A stretch of 64,000 bases of DNA from Amorphophallus konjac (taxonomy: Eukaryota > Streptophyta > Magnoliopsida > Alismatales > Araceae), in NCBI GenBank assembly GCA_022559845.1, contig CM040121.1, positions 511,666,566 to 511,730,565 on the forward strand, in the 5' to 3' direction. Shown here piece by piece: positions 1 to 10,271 of the stretch. The position numbers were made by a program, and so were the translations under genes. How positions within the stretch are numbered: the first letter of the stretch is position 1; every line of letters begins with the position of its first letter. The notes under the pieces are model-generated. The model was not told the origin of the DNA. It searched no databases and saw nothing but the letters and a program-made list of their open reading frames with translations.

Positions 1-145
1 AATGGACAGAAAACACATGAAGAAGGGAACGGAAGACAAATATTTTTGCTTTTTGAAAATTTTGATTTTTTTGAGATTTTTGAAAATATTTGAATTTTTT
101 GGATTTCTTTGAAATATTTGATTTTTTTTGACAATATCTGATTTT
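1..145. repeat. AT-rich degenerate tandem repeat
   Basis: Degenerate repeats of a phrase like TTTTTGAAAATATTTGA, about 25-30 bp each, make up this stretch. There is no coding signal. It is low-complexity sequence at the window edge, and its parent element cannot be named. Confidence 0.6.
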
Positions 146-1369
146 TTTGGATTTATTTTTTGAAATAGCAATATGTAGCACCCAAGACGGGCTCGCACTA
201 CGAGCCAGGGATCGTCGTTCCCCCCTTTCATTAAAGATTTTCCTTAAGCAGGGCGTACATGTGAGGGTGGCTCACCACAACCAACCACCTCTAAAGAATG
301 GTGCCCCTACTAAGGCCATACCCGGGATACAACCCAGCCAAAGAGGGAGAAGTAGAAGAAAAATAGGGATAAGCTTTGTGCAGGATAGGAGATATCAGGA
401 CTTGAATTCCTTCTAGGGCACTACCCCTCAAAGATACAGTCTGTTGCGCCGGGGCGTTGTGTCTCTGATTTTCGGACCCACATTTATAGGCACGCATGCG
501 ACCGGGCTCATGACGTCCGTCGGGGAACTGTACTGCCACTCTTGCCATACCTTTGATTCAAAATTTTGTATTGATCAGATCATTGATTTATATTTTGACA
601 TCCCTTATTGGCTAGATTTAGCATGAACGCTCACTTTTACAAGGGTCAAGACTGCCCCTATTTAAGACCTCTCTCGTATTAGGGAGCGCCTAGGTTGGTC
701 ATCTCATCCCTCCATCTCTTGCCCCTGCACTTGGTCGAGCAGAGAAAAGAAAAGATCTTTGTGCATACCCAAAGTATGGCCAATGTAGCAATGGTGTGCC
801 TCAGAGGAATCGGCTATAGCTTATCGTGTAGTGTGTGAAAAACCCATACTCATAGGTCACCCTCAACGATCGGGGAAAGAAACTAGACTCCCAACGCGGA
901 GCTATCACCAGCCTTAGGATGCTGCAGAAGCGAACCCTTTTTAACCGACCTTAGCGAACTTCCTAAAGCCACTCAAACATGTTGAGGAGCCAGTATTATA
1001 AGCATGTGTAGAAATAACAATAAGAGTAATAGCATATTCTTGCACAAAACAAAGATACCTTGCAAATCCCTAGTGTGGAAGTAGCATCCTGAAGCGATCT
1101 TGATCATCGAGCTTCGAGCAGCACGAGCTTTGTATTCCTTGCTTGACAGGACAAAGTGGGAGAGGACAGCAAAGGGTCAAAGATTCCTCGACACGGAGGA
1201 GCAGCAGACACTAAACTGGATGAAGAAGGATTAAAAAAGAAGAGAGACGAGGGATAGAACTCCCTTGTTAAGGCGTAGAGACCCTGATAATAAGGAACCA
1301 AAATACAGAAGAAACCAGATCAGCTGAGATCAAGGTGGGCTAAAGCCTCGAAAGTAGCAAGAAAAAGGG
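146..1369. other. Gene-free, retroelement-derived sequence of unknown family
   Basis: No convincing reading frame. A perfect hairpin with 6-bp arms and a 5-nt loop (GGCTCG/CGAGCC) lies at 190-206. A possible TATA-like TATTTAAG sits near 659. It lies downstream (in minus-strand sense) of the Ogre-like gag and protease remains, where pol would be expected, but no reverse transcriptase motif was found. It may be another inserted LTR; I could not fix its ends. Confidence 0.35.
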
Positions 1370-1545
1370 TGATGACCCCGAAAGGGTAAGGAAGAATGAA
1401 TAGAAAGATGAGAAGGAAAATCATCCGACGTGGTCAGAGAAAGAGAATGAGGACCACTCGACAGGGTCAGGGAAGAAGAATGAGAATCACCCGATAAGAT
1501 CGGGGATAGAGAATAAGGACCACCCGACAGAGTCGGGGAAGGAAA
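1370..1545. repeat. 33-bp tandem array of short inverted repeats
   Basis: Four units start at 1424, 1457, 1490 and 1523, exactly 33 bp apart. Each has a hairpin with 5-bp arms and a 5-nt spacer, for example CCCGA-CAGAG-TCGGG and CCCGA-TAAGA-TCGGG. Because 33 is a multiple of three, the minus-strand frame across it stays open and gives a Ser/Pro-rich translation. That open frame is a by-product of the period, not evidence of a gene. A looser related hairpin lies near 1377. Confidence 0.7.
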
Positions 1546-1908
1546 ACTAGAGCCCGGAGATATCGGAGGAGTGGAATCAGAAGATGGCATAGGATTGGGA
1601 TGATGAGAGGGCATAGGCTGAGGCCTAGAATTGCGAGAGGAGGGAAAATCAGGAGACACTGGATGGGAAGAAAAGGAATGGGGGTTTGCGGACTGAGGAA
1701 GCGAGGAGAAGATGATTGAGACATGATCTGAAGTGTGAAGATACATCACCCAAGGGTGGGAGCTGAGCAGAAGAAATGATGAATGGAAAGAATAAGAAGG
1801 AGTGGACCCCGGAGTGCACAACTTGTGGCCCCTGTGCTTGCGCCGCCGTCTCTTCTTAGCTGAAACTAGCATGTAATGGACCCTCCTAGCACGGGCTCGA
1901 ATCCTTGG

Positions 1909-2217
1909 TCACCTTGCCTTGTAATATTTTATTAAATAATGGGCCCATCTGACAAACGGCCTGGCCCGACTATAGACATGCAACTTCATTGGCGCGGTTG
2001 CCCCTAGACACCCGGTGCTAATAATATGTGGACATTCTTGAACAGATAACCCCTCAAATGAATGAATATCAGAAAACCACAGAGTTTTGTCACTTGGCAC
2101 TAGCAGCATGAGATTCAGCATCTCTACTCGGCAATCGGACATGAAATACAACTCCCTTACTAGAATAGCGGGATGAAACTGAGGGAGAGTAATGCACGGC
2201 GTTGACGTGGCCGGCAT
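1909..2217 (-). other. Unrecognised open frame downstream of protease-like region
   Basis: A 102-codon open frame that overlaps, in another frame, the end of the Ogre-like gag/protease frame. The translation (for example LPQFHPAILVRELYFMSD) is not low-complexity, but I do not recognise a domain. It may continue the element's polyprotein after a frameshift, or be chance. No reverse transcriptase or integrase motif is present. Confidence 0.2.
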
Positions 2218-3622
2218 ACCATGAAACTGAAGAAGACTAAATAGAATGTGCCGAATGTCCTTAGAAAATCTTGAGAATACGGACGCTTGGCGGCCATATG
2301 AGTTAGCACAACTTGGGTGGAGAGCCCTTCTTGGCCAGTGAACTGAACAACAATCGAGCGAGAGGTAATAACAACATCAATAATTGAACCTCCGGCAAGC
2401 AATGAGATTGCCACCGGCCTCGCTTTAGTAGAAACTGGCACTAATGCAAGGGAATTCTTCTTAGCAACGGTCTCCATAGAAAATGTAGGCTCATTATCCC
2501 CAAAATAGCCAGGGACCAGGACTCGGACTGGCATGCGGCAAATAAAATCTTGAATCTTGTAGTGCAGAACCGGCACTGAACTGTCCTGGCTTGGCTCGTC
2601 ATGTCCCTGGGGACCAAACCCAAGGGACACCAAAGGCAGCACACACCCACTCCGTGGGGTGGAAGTAGGTGGAGAAAGGGGTGGAGAAGGCTTGGAAGGT
2701 GTGGGTGAAGGTTTAGAGGGTGTAGAGGCCTCGGGCGGTGGAGGGATAGCGGCGATGATAGGCTCGGGTGGAGGCAAAGGTAAAGGTGGAGGCATAGGAG
2801 GGGGTAAAGGCGAAGGTGTAGGTATAGCCTGCTCAGGCTCAGGTAACGATGGCGAAGGGGATAGCAAAGGCAGTGGAGACGGTGGAAGTGATGGAATGGG
2901 GGTCTTTGGGAGAGGAGGCGGTGAAGGTGGTGGTGATGGCAGTGGGGGTAGTGGAGATGGTGAAGGTAGTGATGGGGGCAGAGAAGGATTAGGGGATGGC
3001 AATGAAGGAACTAGTGGTAGTGAGAAAGGTGGTGGTGGTGAAGATGGAGAGGGTGAAGAAGAAGGTCATGGTGCCCACCGTCGGCGTATCGGCACGACCT
3101 GTCTGGCGGCGTTAGGAGTGGAAGTAGTGGTTGAAGGAATGTAGGAAGAAGGGAAAGCACTGGCCTGAGCAGATGCTTGGGTTTGTGGAGGTGTTGGGGA
3201 CGGTGTAGGAATAGGGGAACATGATGGGGTAGGTAGAGGTGGAGATGGAGGTGATGGAGCGGGTGCATTGCTAGACAAAGAACCACAGGGGTGCCCCTGG
3301 TCTTGTACTGGAGACGACTGCCTGGACGGCGCTTCCTGCTGATGCTGCTTGCTGTGGAGATATGAAATGACCTAATGGATCGCAGGCCAATCAATCCTCT
3401 TCTGGGCTTCCAAATCATAAACAAACACCTGGAACTCGAGACAATCCTCAACCAAATGCCCCTGCTGGTGATGATATTCACAATATTGGAGCATATTCCC
3501 AACCGCGGGTCGGCAAGGCACAACCGGAGGGAGCGGCAACGCGTGAGTGGCCATCAAAGCCCTAAAGATATCGGTAAGGCACTCCGGCAATGGAGGATGA
3601 GGAGCTCGCTTCGGGCAAGGTG
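2160..3622 (-). pseudogene. gag: Ogre-like Ty3 element: gag C-terminus, proline-rich linker, protease-like region (broken)
   Basis: This continues the gag at 15040-16161, from which it is separated by the Tat insertion. At the right end is a zinc-knuckle-like segment, CEYHHQQGHLVEDC, typical of Tat/Ogre gag proteins. A linker of well over 100 residues follows, nearly all Pro, Ser and Leu, then a non-repetitive C-terminal part (around GYFGDNEPTFSMETVAKK). I take that part as the gag-protease junction by position, not by a clear catalytic motif. One frame runs through the whole stretch, broken by TAG near 3372 (CAT-TAG-GTC, probably once CAG) and TGA near 3066. Frame is lost near 2220. The protein cannot be made as it stands. 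Confidence 0.65.
3618..3622. repeat. Target-site duplication AGGTG, left copy
   Basis: AGGTG directly precedes the left LTR (TG at 3623) and recurs exactly at 14726-14730 after the right LTR. Five bp is the usual duplication for LTR retrotransposon integrases. It proves a single insertion event for 3623-14725. Confidence 0.95.
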
Positions 3623-4397
3623 TGAGGAGGCGAAATCTCGCGCTGTGTCCTGAGCGGGCTGTGGATCACCAGAAGATGAACTGCAAGACAGGGAAACGTA
3701 TCAGAGGGCCCAGGGGGTTTCCCTGGGGAAAAACCCTCCGATGGCTAAGTCAGTAGAGCTATGGTGGAAGCAATAATGGGGAGGATAAAAACTAGTGCGC
3801 GAGATTCCTCTCCACCAGAGGGTGAAGCAGATTGCTCAGGAGTTTGGGTGTATGAGTACCTTAATGGCTCTCTCCTTCCATCGGAGGGTATCCCTGGTTT
3901 AAATAGTGTGCCGCCTTCAGGAGTCCTGCAAGCTGAGGGGTCTCCGGCGGGAGTTACGTCCTCAACGTGGGCTTTCATGGCTTTATCATGGGAACATTAT
4001 CGCCTTAAAGTCCGGCAGCTTCTTGATTCCCCTGTCCGTTGGGGACTCTTAACGGCAGCACGAACGGATAATGCCTGGTCTGGCCGAGCTTCTGAAACGC
4101 CAGCCCTGTCCGGGCGATGTGCATAGCTCGGCGAAAGAGGGGTCGGATAGGTCAGCTAATGCCTGTCTCTCCCGGGTGGGGAGACGGCTTGGGCCGGACC
4201 CTCCTTGTGACCTGACCATCACTCGGGCCCTCCGAGCCTAGGGGCCGCTGGGGAGAGTTGGTTCCTCGAGTGTTTGTTCATTGTTTTCTTTCCTGAGTGG
4301 GCCCTGTGGGCTATCACTCAGGTGAGCTTACCTCGTTGGACCCTTTTGGGTCTTGTTGGGCTGCTCTTTGGGTGGGCTACAGAAATCCCCCTCTCCA
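3623..4397 (-). repeat. 3' LTR of the Tat-type element
   Basis: 775 bp, nearly identical to 13949-14725. Read on the minus strand it starts TGGAGAGG and ends CCTCCTCA. A TATA-like TATTTAAA lies within it. It is bounded on the left by the AGGTG duplication and on the right by the polypurine tract. Confidence 0.95.
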
Positions 4398-4410
4398 CTT
4401 GTCCCCCTCC
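4398..4410 (-). other. Polypurine tract of the Tat-type element
   Basis: Minus-strand GGAGGGGGACAAG lies directly before the 3' LTR. This is the expected position and composition for the plus-strand DNA primer. Confidence 0.85.
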
Positions 4411-4608
4411 TACTTCCGAGCCATGAAGGCTCGGTCGAGTAGCTTTTGAGGCTTTGGACCGGCGTGGCTCAGGTGGGTGGAATTCTGTTGGCGTTATGGA
4501 GCCACGTGTAGTGGTCGCCTGGGACCGTAATGATGATCCTGACGGATTTGAAACGAAGGGCCCCCCCTTTTCTCAGAGCACGGAACGACGCGCCGCCTTC
4601 CTCCAAGG

Positions 4609-4616
4609 TTTTATAG
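4609..4616 (+). promoter_or_regulatory. Possible TATA box for the antisense gene
   Basis: TTTTATAG lies about 80 bp before the first ATG (4694) of the plus-strand gene, between the LTR and the coding start. Position and composition suit a core promoter. This is inference only. Confidence 0.35.
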
Positions 4617-4693
4617 GCGTTGGGCGCTGTTCATCGTTCTAGGCTTCTCAGGGTTTAGGCTTTCCTTAGTTTCTTTGCTTCTGGGGCTCCTTG

Positions 4694-7291
4694 ATGCACC
4701 GTGAGGGCACAGTGGAGAAGCAAAGTCTTGCGGCGGAGTTTGAGGAGTTGGCGAGGATAATCGCGGAGGCGGTCCGGCAACTTCCTTCCCCCCCGGAGTC
4801 TTCGAGCTTGCGCGAGGGATCATATTCTGGCTCGATGGCTGATCTGCCTCTAGAAGTTGAGCAGGTGAGGCGGGAGCCCGTTCCTAACTGCAGTGAGTTG
4901 GGGGAGGCTGAGGTAAGGAAGCTGGAGCATCGCTTTCGCCTGCCTCTTAGGTACAGCTTTGCTGCCGCCGCCCCGTATGAGACGAGCCTGGACAGCCGTA
5001 CGAGGCACATTTGCACATTTCTTCTGGCTTGGAAGAGTGGGTTTCGCCTTCCCTTCGAGTCTTTTGTACTTAAGCTTCTCAAGTTTTTCCGGTTGGCGCC
5101 TGTTCAGTTGGTGGCCAACTCGTATCTCCTTCTTTCCGCCTTTCGGATTCTCTGTCGTTAGCACGGCATTTTTCCTTCCTTGGACCTCTTTCACTATTTT
5201 TTCGAGTTGAAAGCGCCCCCGTCGGCGGGGAAGGGCTTCTACTTCATCCAGGCGAGGAGGAATAGGAGTTGCATCTCCCTCGCAGCGAAGGACTCCTCGC
5301 ACAAGGGGTGGAAGACCCAATTCTTCTGGGTGAAGGCGGAGGCGACGGACGAGTTTTGGAGATGTCCGATCTCGCCCAATTTTCATCCGAATCTTCCCCC
5401 TCGCCAGGAGGAGTTCCCTCCCCACGTGGAGCGGCAGGCCGCTCGTCTGCTGGGTAATCACCAGTCGACCGAGGAGCTGGTGACGCCGGAGAACATCGAA
5501 CGGTGTTTGCTTACACGGTTGACGTCGACAGGTACCGCTCTCGAGGTTCTTCTCCTGGGGTGGTAGTTACTTTCTTTCTCCTGACCGGGTCTTCTTCCTT
5601 TGTTGCAGACGTGAGGCGGGAACCTCTGGAGGAAGCTACCGAGGTCATCGATCTGGGAGAAGATGACTCGGCGGCCGACGAACCAGACGCTACTGCGAGT
5701 CGCACCCAAGCCCGAGACAAGGGCAAGGGGTTGGCCCCCGGGGGATCTTCGCGGCCAACTGGCACGAAGCGCAAGGATCCCACGGCGGGAAAGTTGCGGG
5801 AGGCCACGAAGGCCAGGAAACGGGCCAAGAAGGCAGGTCTTCCTCCTACCACCGGGGGCGACTCCGGCTCGGCGGCGCTCCCCTCTCGGGGGGAAGATGG
5901 GGCCGACCCCTCGGGGCTAGCTCCCCCACCTGCCAGGCGAGAGGGGGCCGAGGAGATCGGGGGCCCTTCAGAGGGCGGCGATGTGTCGGCTCTCCCCCCT
6001 ACGGGGGTAGAGGGGGCCGATGTTGAAGTAGTTGATGCCGAGACAGGGGGATCAGTTGGAGGTGGTGATGTCTCGGTCGGCGAGGTGCGGGCCGAGACAG
6101 GCAGGGCTGGGGGTTCGCCCTCTAGGGCGTTGCAGCCCCAGGTGCTTGGAGCTCCCGGTGCGGTCGGTCCTGCGGCGCCGGTCGAGGTTGGGGGTTCGCC
6201 CGGGGAGGCGTCGCAACCCCAATCGACCGTGGCGCGCGAGGCGGTTGGTTCCGTCGCTCGAGCGGAGTCTTCTGGCGGGGTGCCCCGGGCAGAGCGGTCC
6301 CCTCTGCCGGAGCCCTTGGAAAGGCTCGGCATTACGGGCGACCTGTATCGGGTCTGCCGATCGATTGCCGCAAGGACGAAGGGGGGAGAAAGGCGCAATA
6401 CCCCCCCGGGATCCTTGATGTCCTAATGGAGGGCGGCCTGGTCATAGCTCGGTCGGCGGCTTTGATGGCGGAGGCGCAAGCCCGGACGGAGGCGGAGCGG
6501 TCGAACCTTGCCTGGACCCTTGGGGGCTACGAGAGGAAACTGGCCCGACTCAAGGGGGAGCATGAGGGGCTCCGGCAGGAGTTCTCCGCGTTCGGGAGGT
6601 GGCGCGGGCGAGCCGACTGGAAGCCGGGGTGCTGACCGAGCAGCTCGCCAAGACCCGAGAGTCTCTCGAGAGGACAAGCCAATCCCTGGAGGAGGAGCGT
6701 CTGCGTCGCCTCGAGCTAGACAATCGCTGGGAGCTCGAACGCGCCGAGCTGCTAGATCGGGCAGAGGTGGCGGAGCGTCTCCGAGCTGAGGCTGAGGTGG
6801 ATCGGGCCCGGGCAGAGGAGCGTGCGGCCGAGGCGGAGCGGGCTCGGGTCGAGCTCGTCGGAAAGGCGGGGCAGATCGAGGCGGAGGTAATCGAGCGTTA
6901 CAGGAGCTCGGATGCTTACACGGCCGACCTGGCGGAAGCCGCCCTACCCTATTACGAGGTAGCACTACGCCGGGGTGCTCGAAAGGGGTTCAAGCAGGGC
7001 TATCGCCGGGCGATAGACTACGCCGATGAGCAAAACTCCGCGATCGAGTTCCCCTTTGGCCAGTGTTATGACTCGGATGAGTCGGTTTCCAGCTCTTCCT
7101 CGTCGGTCGGGGGAGATTCGGAGGGGTCGCCTCCATCGGGGTCACCGGCTCCGGGCGTTTCGGGAGGGCTCACGACCGAGACAGTTCTCGCACAGGCGAG
7201 GTCAGTGTTCGAGCCGGCCGTCACCGAAGGCGCCGGGGGTGACGCGTCTCCTTCCGCCGTTCTCGAACGTCAAAGTGGGCCCGAGGCCTGA
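4694..7291 (+). pseudogene. Antisense accessory gene of the Tat element (gypsy-type transposon protein family), spliced, broken
   Basis: Plus-strand gene opposite to gag-pol, running toward integrase. The start is ATG 4694 (the in-frame TTG at 4691 is unlikely). Residues about 100-150 (RHICTFLLAWKSGFRLPFES, then a Phe/Leu-rich segment) resemble the N-terminal domain of the plant 'putative gypsy type transposon' family (PF04195-like). A Trp/Phe-rich stretch follows (GWKTQFFWVKAEA). After a 77-bp intron at 5532-5608 comes an acidic, Pro/Ser/Gly-rich linker, then a long Glu/Arg/Leu-rich coiled coil (about 6430-6900) and a Tyr-rich tail. Breaks: an in-frame TAG at 5159-5161 and frameshifts near 6420 and 6595. 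The family's function is unknown; a nuclear DNA- or chromatin-binding role is often suspected. Confidence 0.75.
5532..5608 (+). other. Predicted intron of the antisense gene
   Basis: Begins GTACCG after ACAG and ends TTTGTTGCAG after a pyrimidine-rich stretch. Removing these 77 bp joins the frame ending ...LTSTG to VRREPLEEATEVIDLGED through a split GAC codon. Without splicing, the first frame ends within about 35 bp. This is plant-typical GT-AG structure. Confidence 0.65.
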
Positions 7292-8502
7292 TGTGTTTTG
7301 CCTCTTTCCCTTTTTGTCTCTCTTTCCTCTTATTATAGGGTTTCCTTTTGGTGTGAGAATAAATGACTTGCTCTATTTGAGTACCATCCTTGCCGTGATT
7401 TGGTTGGAGGATCTTGAGTAGTTGGGAGGTGCCGATATGTCCTGGGTGGTTTTCGCACGCTATTTGGGTAGGCTCCTAACGGGGCGTCCTTCTGTTCCCT
7501 CATGCTTTGAATGTCAGGCCGTTTCGTGAATCCCGCTAGGGCGGGAAACGAGGAGTTAGAGGTGACTGTTAAGGGGAGAAATCTTTTGGCGTGTTTTCGA
7601 GGGGGGGGGGTCATTTAAGGCGTGTAGCCTCCTTTGGCCTATAAGAAGGACCGAAAGGTGCCCTTTCCTCTTCACTGCTTGGGATTTTCTCTAACATTCT
7701 TTCCTCACTCCTTCCTCTTCACTCTGCGTTGTGCCCTTGCATTCGGAGCATGGAGGGTCCTTCGGAGGGTGACGCTGCCGACGACGGGGAGCGGCGGGCT
7801 CCTGCTGTCCTGTAATGTTGAACGGATCCCACGGTCGCCGCGCGTGCACGAGACGGGTCCGACGATCGCCGCGCGGATCTGGGGAGGGCTTCGGTGTGTG
7901 GAAGCACGCCGTTTGCCCTTTCTCAGTTCCGGCGTGGCTTCCGGGTGGACGCCGAGGCGGAGGACGGATGGGGGCATCAGGGAAGCCTGCCGCCACTCCC
8001 CCTTTGTATGGGGGGGGCGCATCAAGCTCCCTCCTCACCGAAGCCTTCCTCCGTCTGCAGCCTCTTTTTCCCTCTTCTGCTCTTCATTTCTTTCACTCTT
8101 CGGGGGCTGCTTGCTCTCTCCTTCCTTCCAAGGAGTTGGCAGATTGGAAGAGAGGAGGCCTTCACGGCGCTCCTCTTTCCTGGTGTTGCCAACTTGGGAG
8201 GTAGCCTTCCTCAATGTTTAAAGGTGGCTTCCCTTCTGCAGTCCCTCTGTCACCTTTGTCACGGGCCACCCGAGCCAACTGGCTCGACCACCTTTTGTCC
8301 AAGCCAGTTTCCGCACGAGGCAGAGTCAGTGGCTGGACGCGAGGAGATCAAGACCGAGTCAGTCGAGTGATGACCCCTTGAAGCGGTGTTAGACGGATTT
8401 TTGCTTTTTGCTATGTGATGTACTGGCATTTGCCTATCTGATGTACCAATGGTTTGGAATGAAAAGAAAAGGGATTTATTCCGTCCATCTTGCTGTACAA
8501 TT
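7292..8502. other. Non-coding spacer between antisense gene and integrase end
   Basis: Convergent 3' ends meet here: the plus-strand gene stops at 7291 and pol stops at 8503. It is pyrimidine-rich with a G run near 7601-7610. The long open frames here (for example 7634-8221) overlap each other in several frames, are compositionally biased and match nothing I know. I treat them as chance. Confidence 0.6.
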
Positions 8503-9438
8503 TCAAAAATAGAATTTGCGTAGTGCGGCTGCGTTCCATGTCCGAGGAATAGGTTCCCCTTCCATCGTCGCTAACCTGTACGCACCTTTTCCGAGCGTCT
8601 TGACCACTCGGTAAGGGCCTTCCCAGTTAGGGGATAGCTTGCTTGCCGCCTCTAGTGGTCGAGAGGCTTCGGCCTTCCTGAGGACGAAGTCCCCCGGTTG
8701 GAAACGTCTGTCTCGGACCTTGGCGTTGTAGTATCGAGTGAGGCGGCGCTGGTACTCCGTTGCTCGGACGTTCACGATCTCTCGGAGCTCGTCTGCCAGG
8801 TCGAGGTTCTCGAGCAATTTTTGCCCATTTGCCTCGAGTGAGAAGCTGATCACTCGGAGAGACGGATTGGCGATCTCCAATGGAACGACGGCTTCGGTGC
8901 CATACACCAACTGAAAAGGGCTTTCACCGGTTGCCGTCCTGGGGGTCGTTCGGTGCGACCATAGTACGCTAGGTAATTCCTCGAGCCAGCTACCCTTAGC
9001 CTTGTCGAGTCTGGTTTTTATGCCTTTCAAGATAGTCTTGTTGGCATTTTCAACCAGCCCGTTGGCCTGAGGGTGGGCGACCGAAGTGAAGTGGTTGCGG
9101 ATATTTAGGTCGGCGCATCTGTCTCGGAAGTACCGAGAGTCGAATTGCCAACCGTTATCGCTTACTATCACTCGGGGGATGCCAAAGCGACAAATGATCG
9201 ATTTCCAAACAAAGCCCCAAACGACTGTCTCGGTGATCCTTGCCGTAGCCTCGGCCTCGATCCACTTGGTGAAGTAGTCGATGGCGACGATGATGAACTT
9301 CTTCTGGGACTGGGCCGTCAGGAATGGCCCAAGGATATCGATCCCCCACCGAGCGAAAGGGTAAGGCTCAGCTAGGGTGACAAGTTCCGTGGCCGACCGA
9401 TGGACCAAGTGGTCGAACCGCTGGCATGGGTCGCATTA
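8503..9438 (-). pseudogene. pol: Tat-type integrase (C-terminal pol), detached by nonsense and frameshift
   Basis: Integrase inserts the cDNA into the genome. After CDPCQRFDHLVHRSA (end of the HHCC zinc motif), the catalytic core has Asp in WGIDILGPF, Asp in VSDNGWQF and Glu in GLVENANKT, so the D,D,E triad is intact. The C-terminal part ends ...AALRKFYF, normal for Tat integrase without a chromodomain. A TAA stop at about 9436-9438 replaces a codon before the CDPC motif, and a one-base loss near 9600 puts this part out of frame with the upstream pol. The open frame used here begins at a TTG, so it has no real start of its own. Confidence 0.9.
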
Positions 9439-10271
9439 TTGAACATAGGCCGAGCAGTCGCGCTGCAGGGTGGGCCACCAGTACCCTTGTCGTAACAGGA
9501 TTCTGGCCAGCGACCTTGCCCCTGAGTGCGCTCCGCACAGGCCTTCATGAATCTCTTGGATGGCTCGGCTTGCTTCGTCGGGACCGAGGCACTCAGGAGG
9601 GGACCGGAGAATGATCTTCGGTAGAGAGTGTTGTCGAGGATGACGAAGCGCCGAGCTTGATACTTCATTCGGCGGGCTTCCCGAGGGTCGGAGGGCTCTA
9701 GGGAGTGTTGTAGCCAGGACAGGTAGGGGGAGCGCCAGTCGCTTGTAGTGGCCGAGTCAACAGCGAGGAGCTCCGTGTCGATGCTCGGGCGCTCTAGCTC
9801 TTCTAGGAGGACCGATCGTGTACCTTCTGGGTCTAGGGAGGAGGCCAATCGAGAGAGGGCGTCCGCCCGAGAGTTTTGCTCCCGAGCTATTCGGACTACC
9901 CCAAATTCCTCGAACTGTTGGGCCAGGCTCCGGACCAACTGAAGGTATTTGATCATGGGTGCCTCCCGAGCCTCATACTCACCGTTGACCTGACCTGTGA
10001 CTAGTTGAGAGTCGGTGTGGACCCCCAGCCGTCGGGCCATGCGTGCTCCCGAGATAAGGGCCTCGTACTCGGAAGCATTGTTGGATGCCTGAAAGTTGAA
10101 TTTCAAGGCGTACTGTAGCTCTATCCCTTCGGGGGACCTCAGGAGGATCCCCGCACCGCTGCCTGCCGAGTTGGACAATCCATAGACGAACAGTTCCCAG
10201 GTTGGCCCGGTCGTGGTCGGAGGCCTGTCCTCGGCTGGGATGGTGCTTTCGGCAATGAAGTCGGCGAGCGC
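9439..10271 (-). pseudogene. pol: Tat-type RNase H and linker to integrase, after nonsense codon
   Basis: Same frame as the upstream 1003-codon frame, separated by one TAA (10272-10274), where relatives read Gln (IKGQALADF). It encodes ALADFIAES, then the second, RNase H-like domain typical of Tat elements (NASEYEALISGARMARRLG, SRADALSRLASSLD), then the integrase N-terminal zinc region. About 9600 a one-base loss after GPLL shifts the frame, and the remaining 60 codons before the stop are out-of-frame. The RNase H domain degrades the RNA strand of the replication intermediate. Confidence 0.85.

Noticed and set aside
1330..1872. 180-codon Ser/Pro-rich minus-strand frame
   Set aside because: The frame stays open through a 33-bp tandem hairpin array whose period is a multiple of three. 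No domain was found.
2659..3144. 161-codon glycine-rich plus-strand frame, as a glycine-rich cell-wall protein
   Set aside because: It is the complement of the proline-rich linker in the Ogre-like gag, and the minus-strand gag context explains it.
5511..6398. 295-codon minus-strand frame opposite the antisense gene
   Set aside because: Mirror of the GC-rich linker of the plus-strand gene. Ser/Pro/Ala/Thr low-complexity with no gag-pol homology.
7634..8221. 195-codon plus-strand frame between the antisense gene and integrase
   Set aside because: Several mutually overlapping frames on both strands, Ser/Leu/Pro-biased, with no motif. It is the converging 3' spacer of the Tat element.
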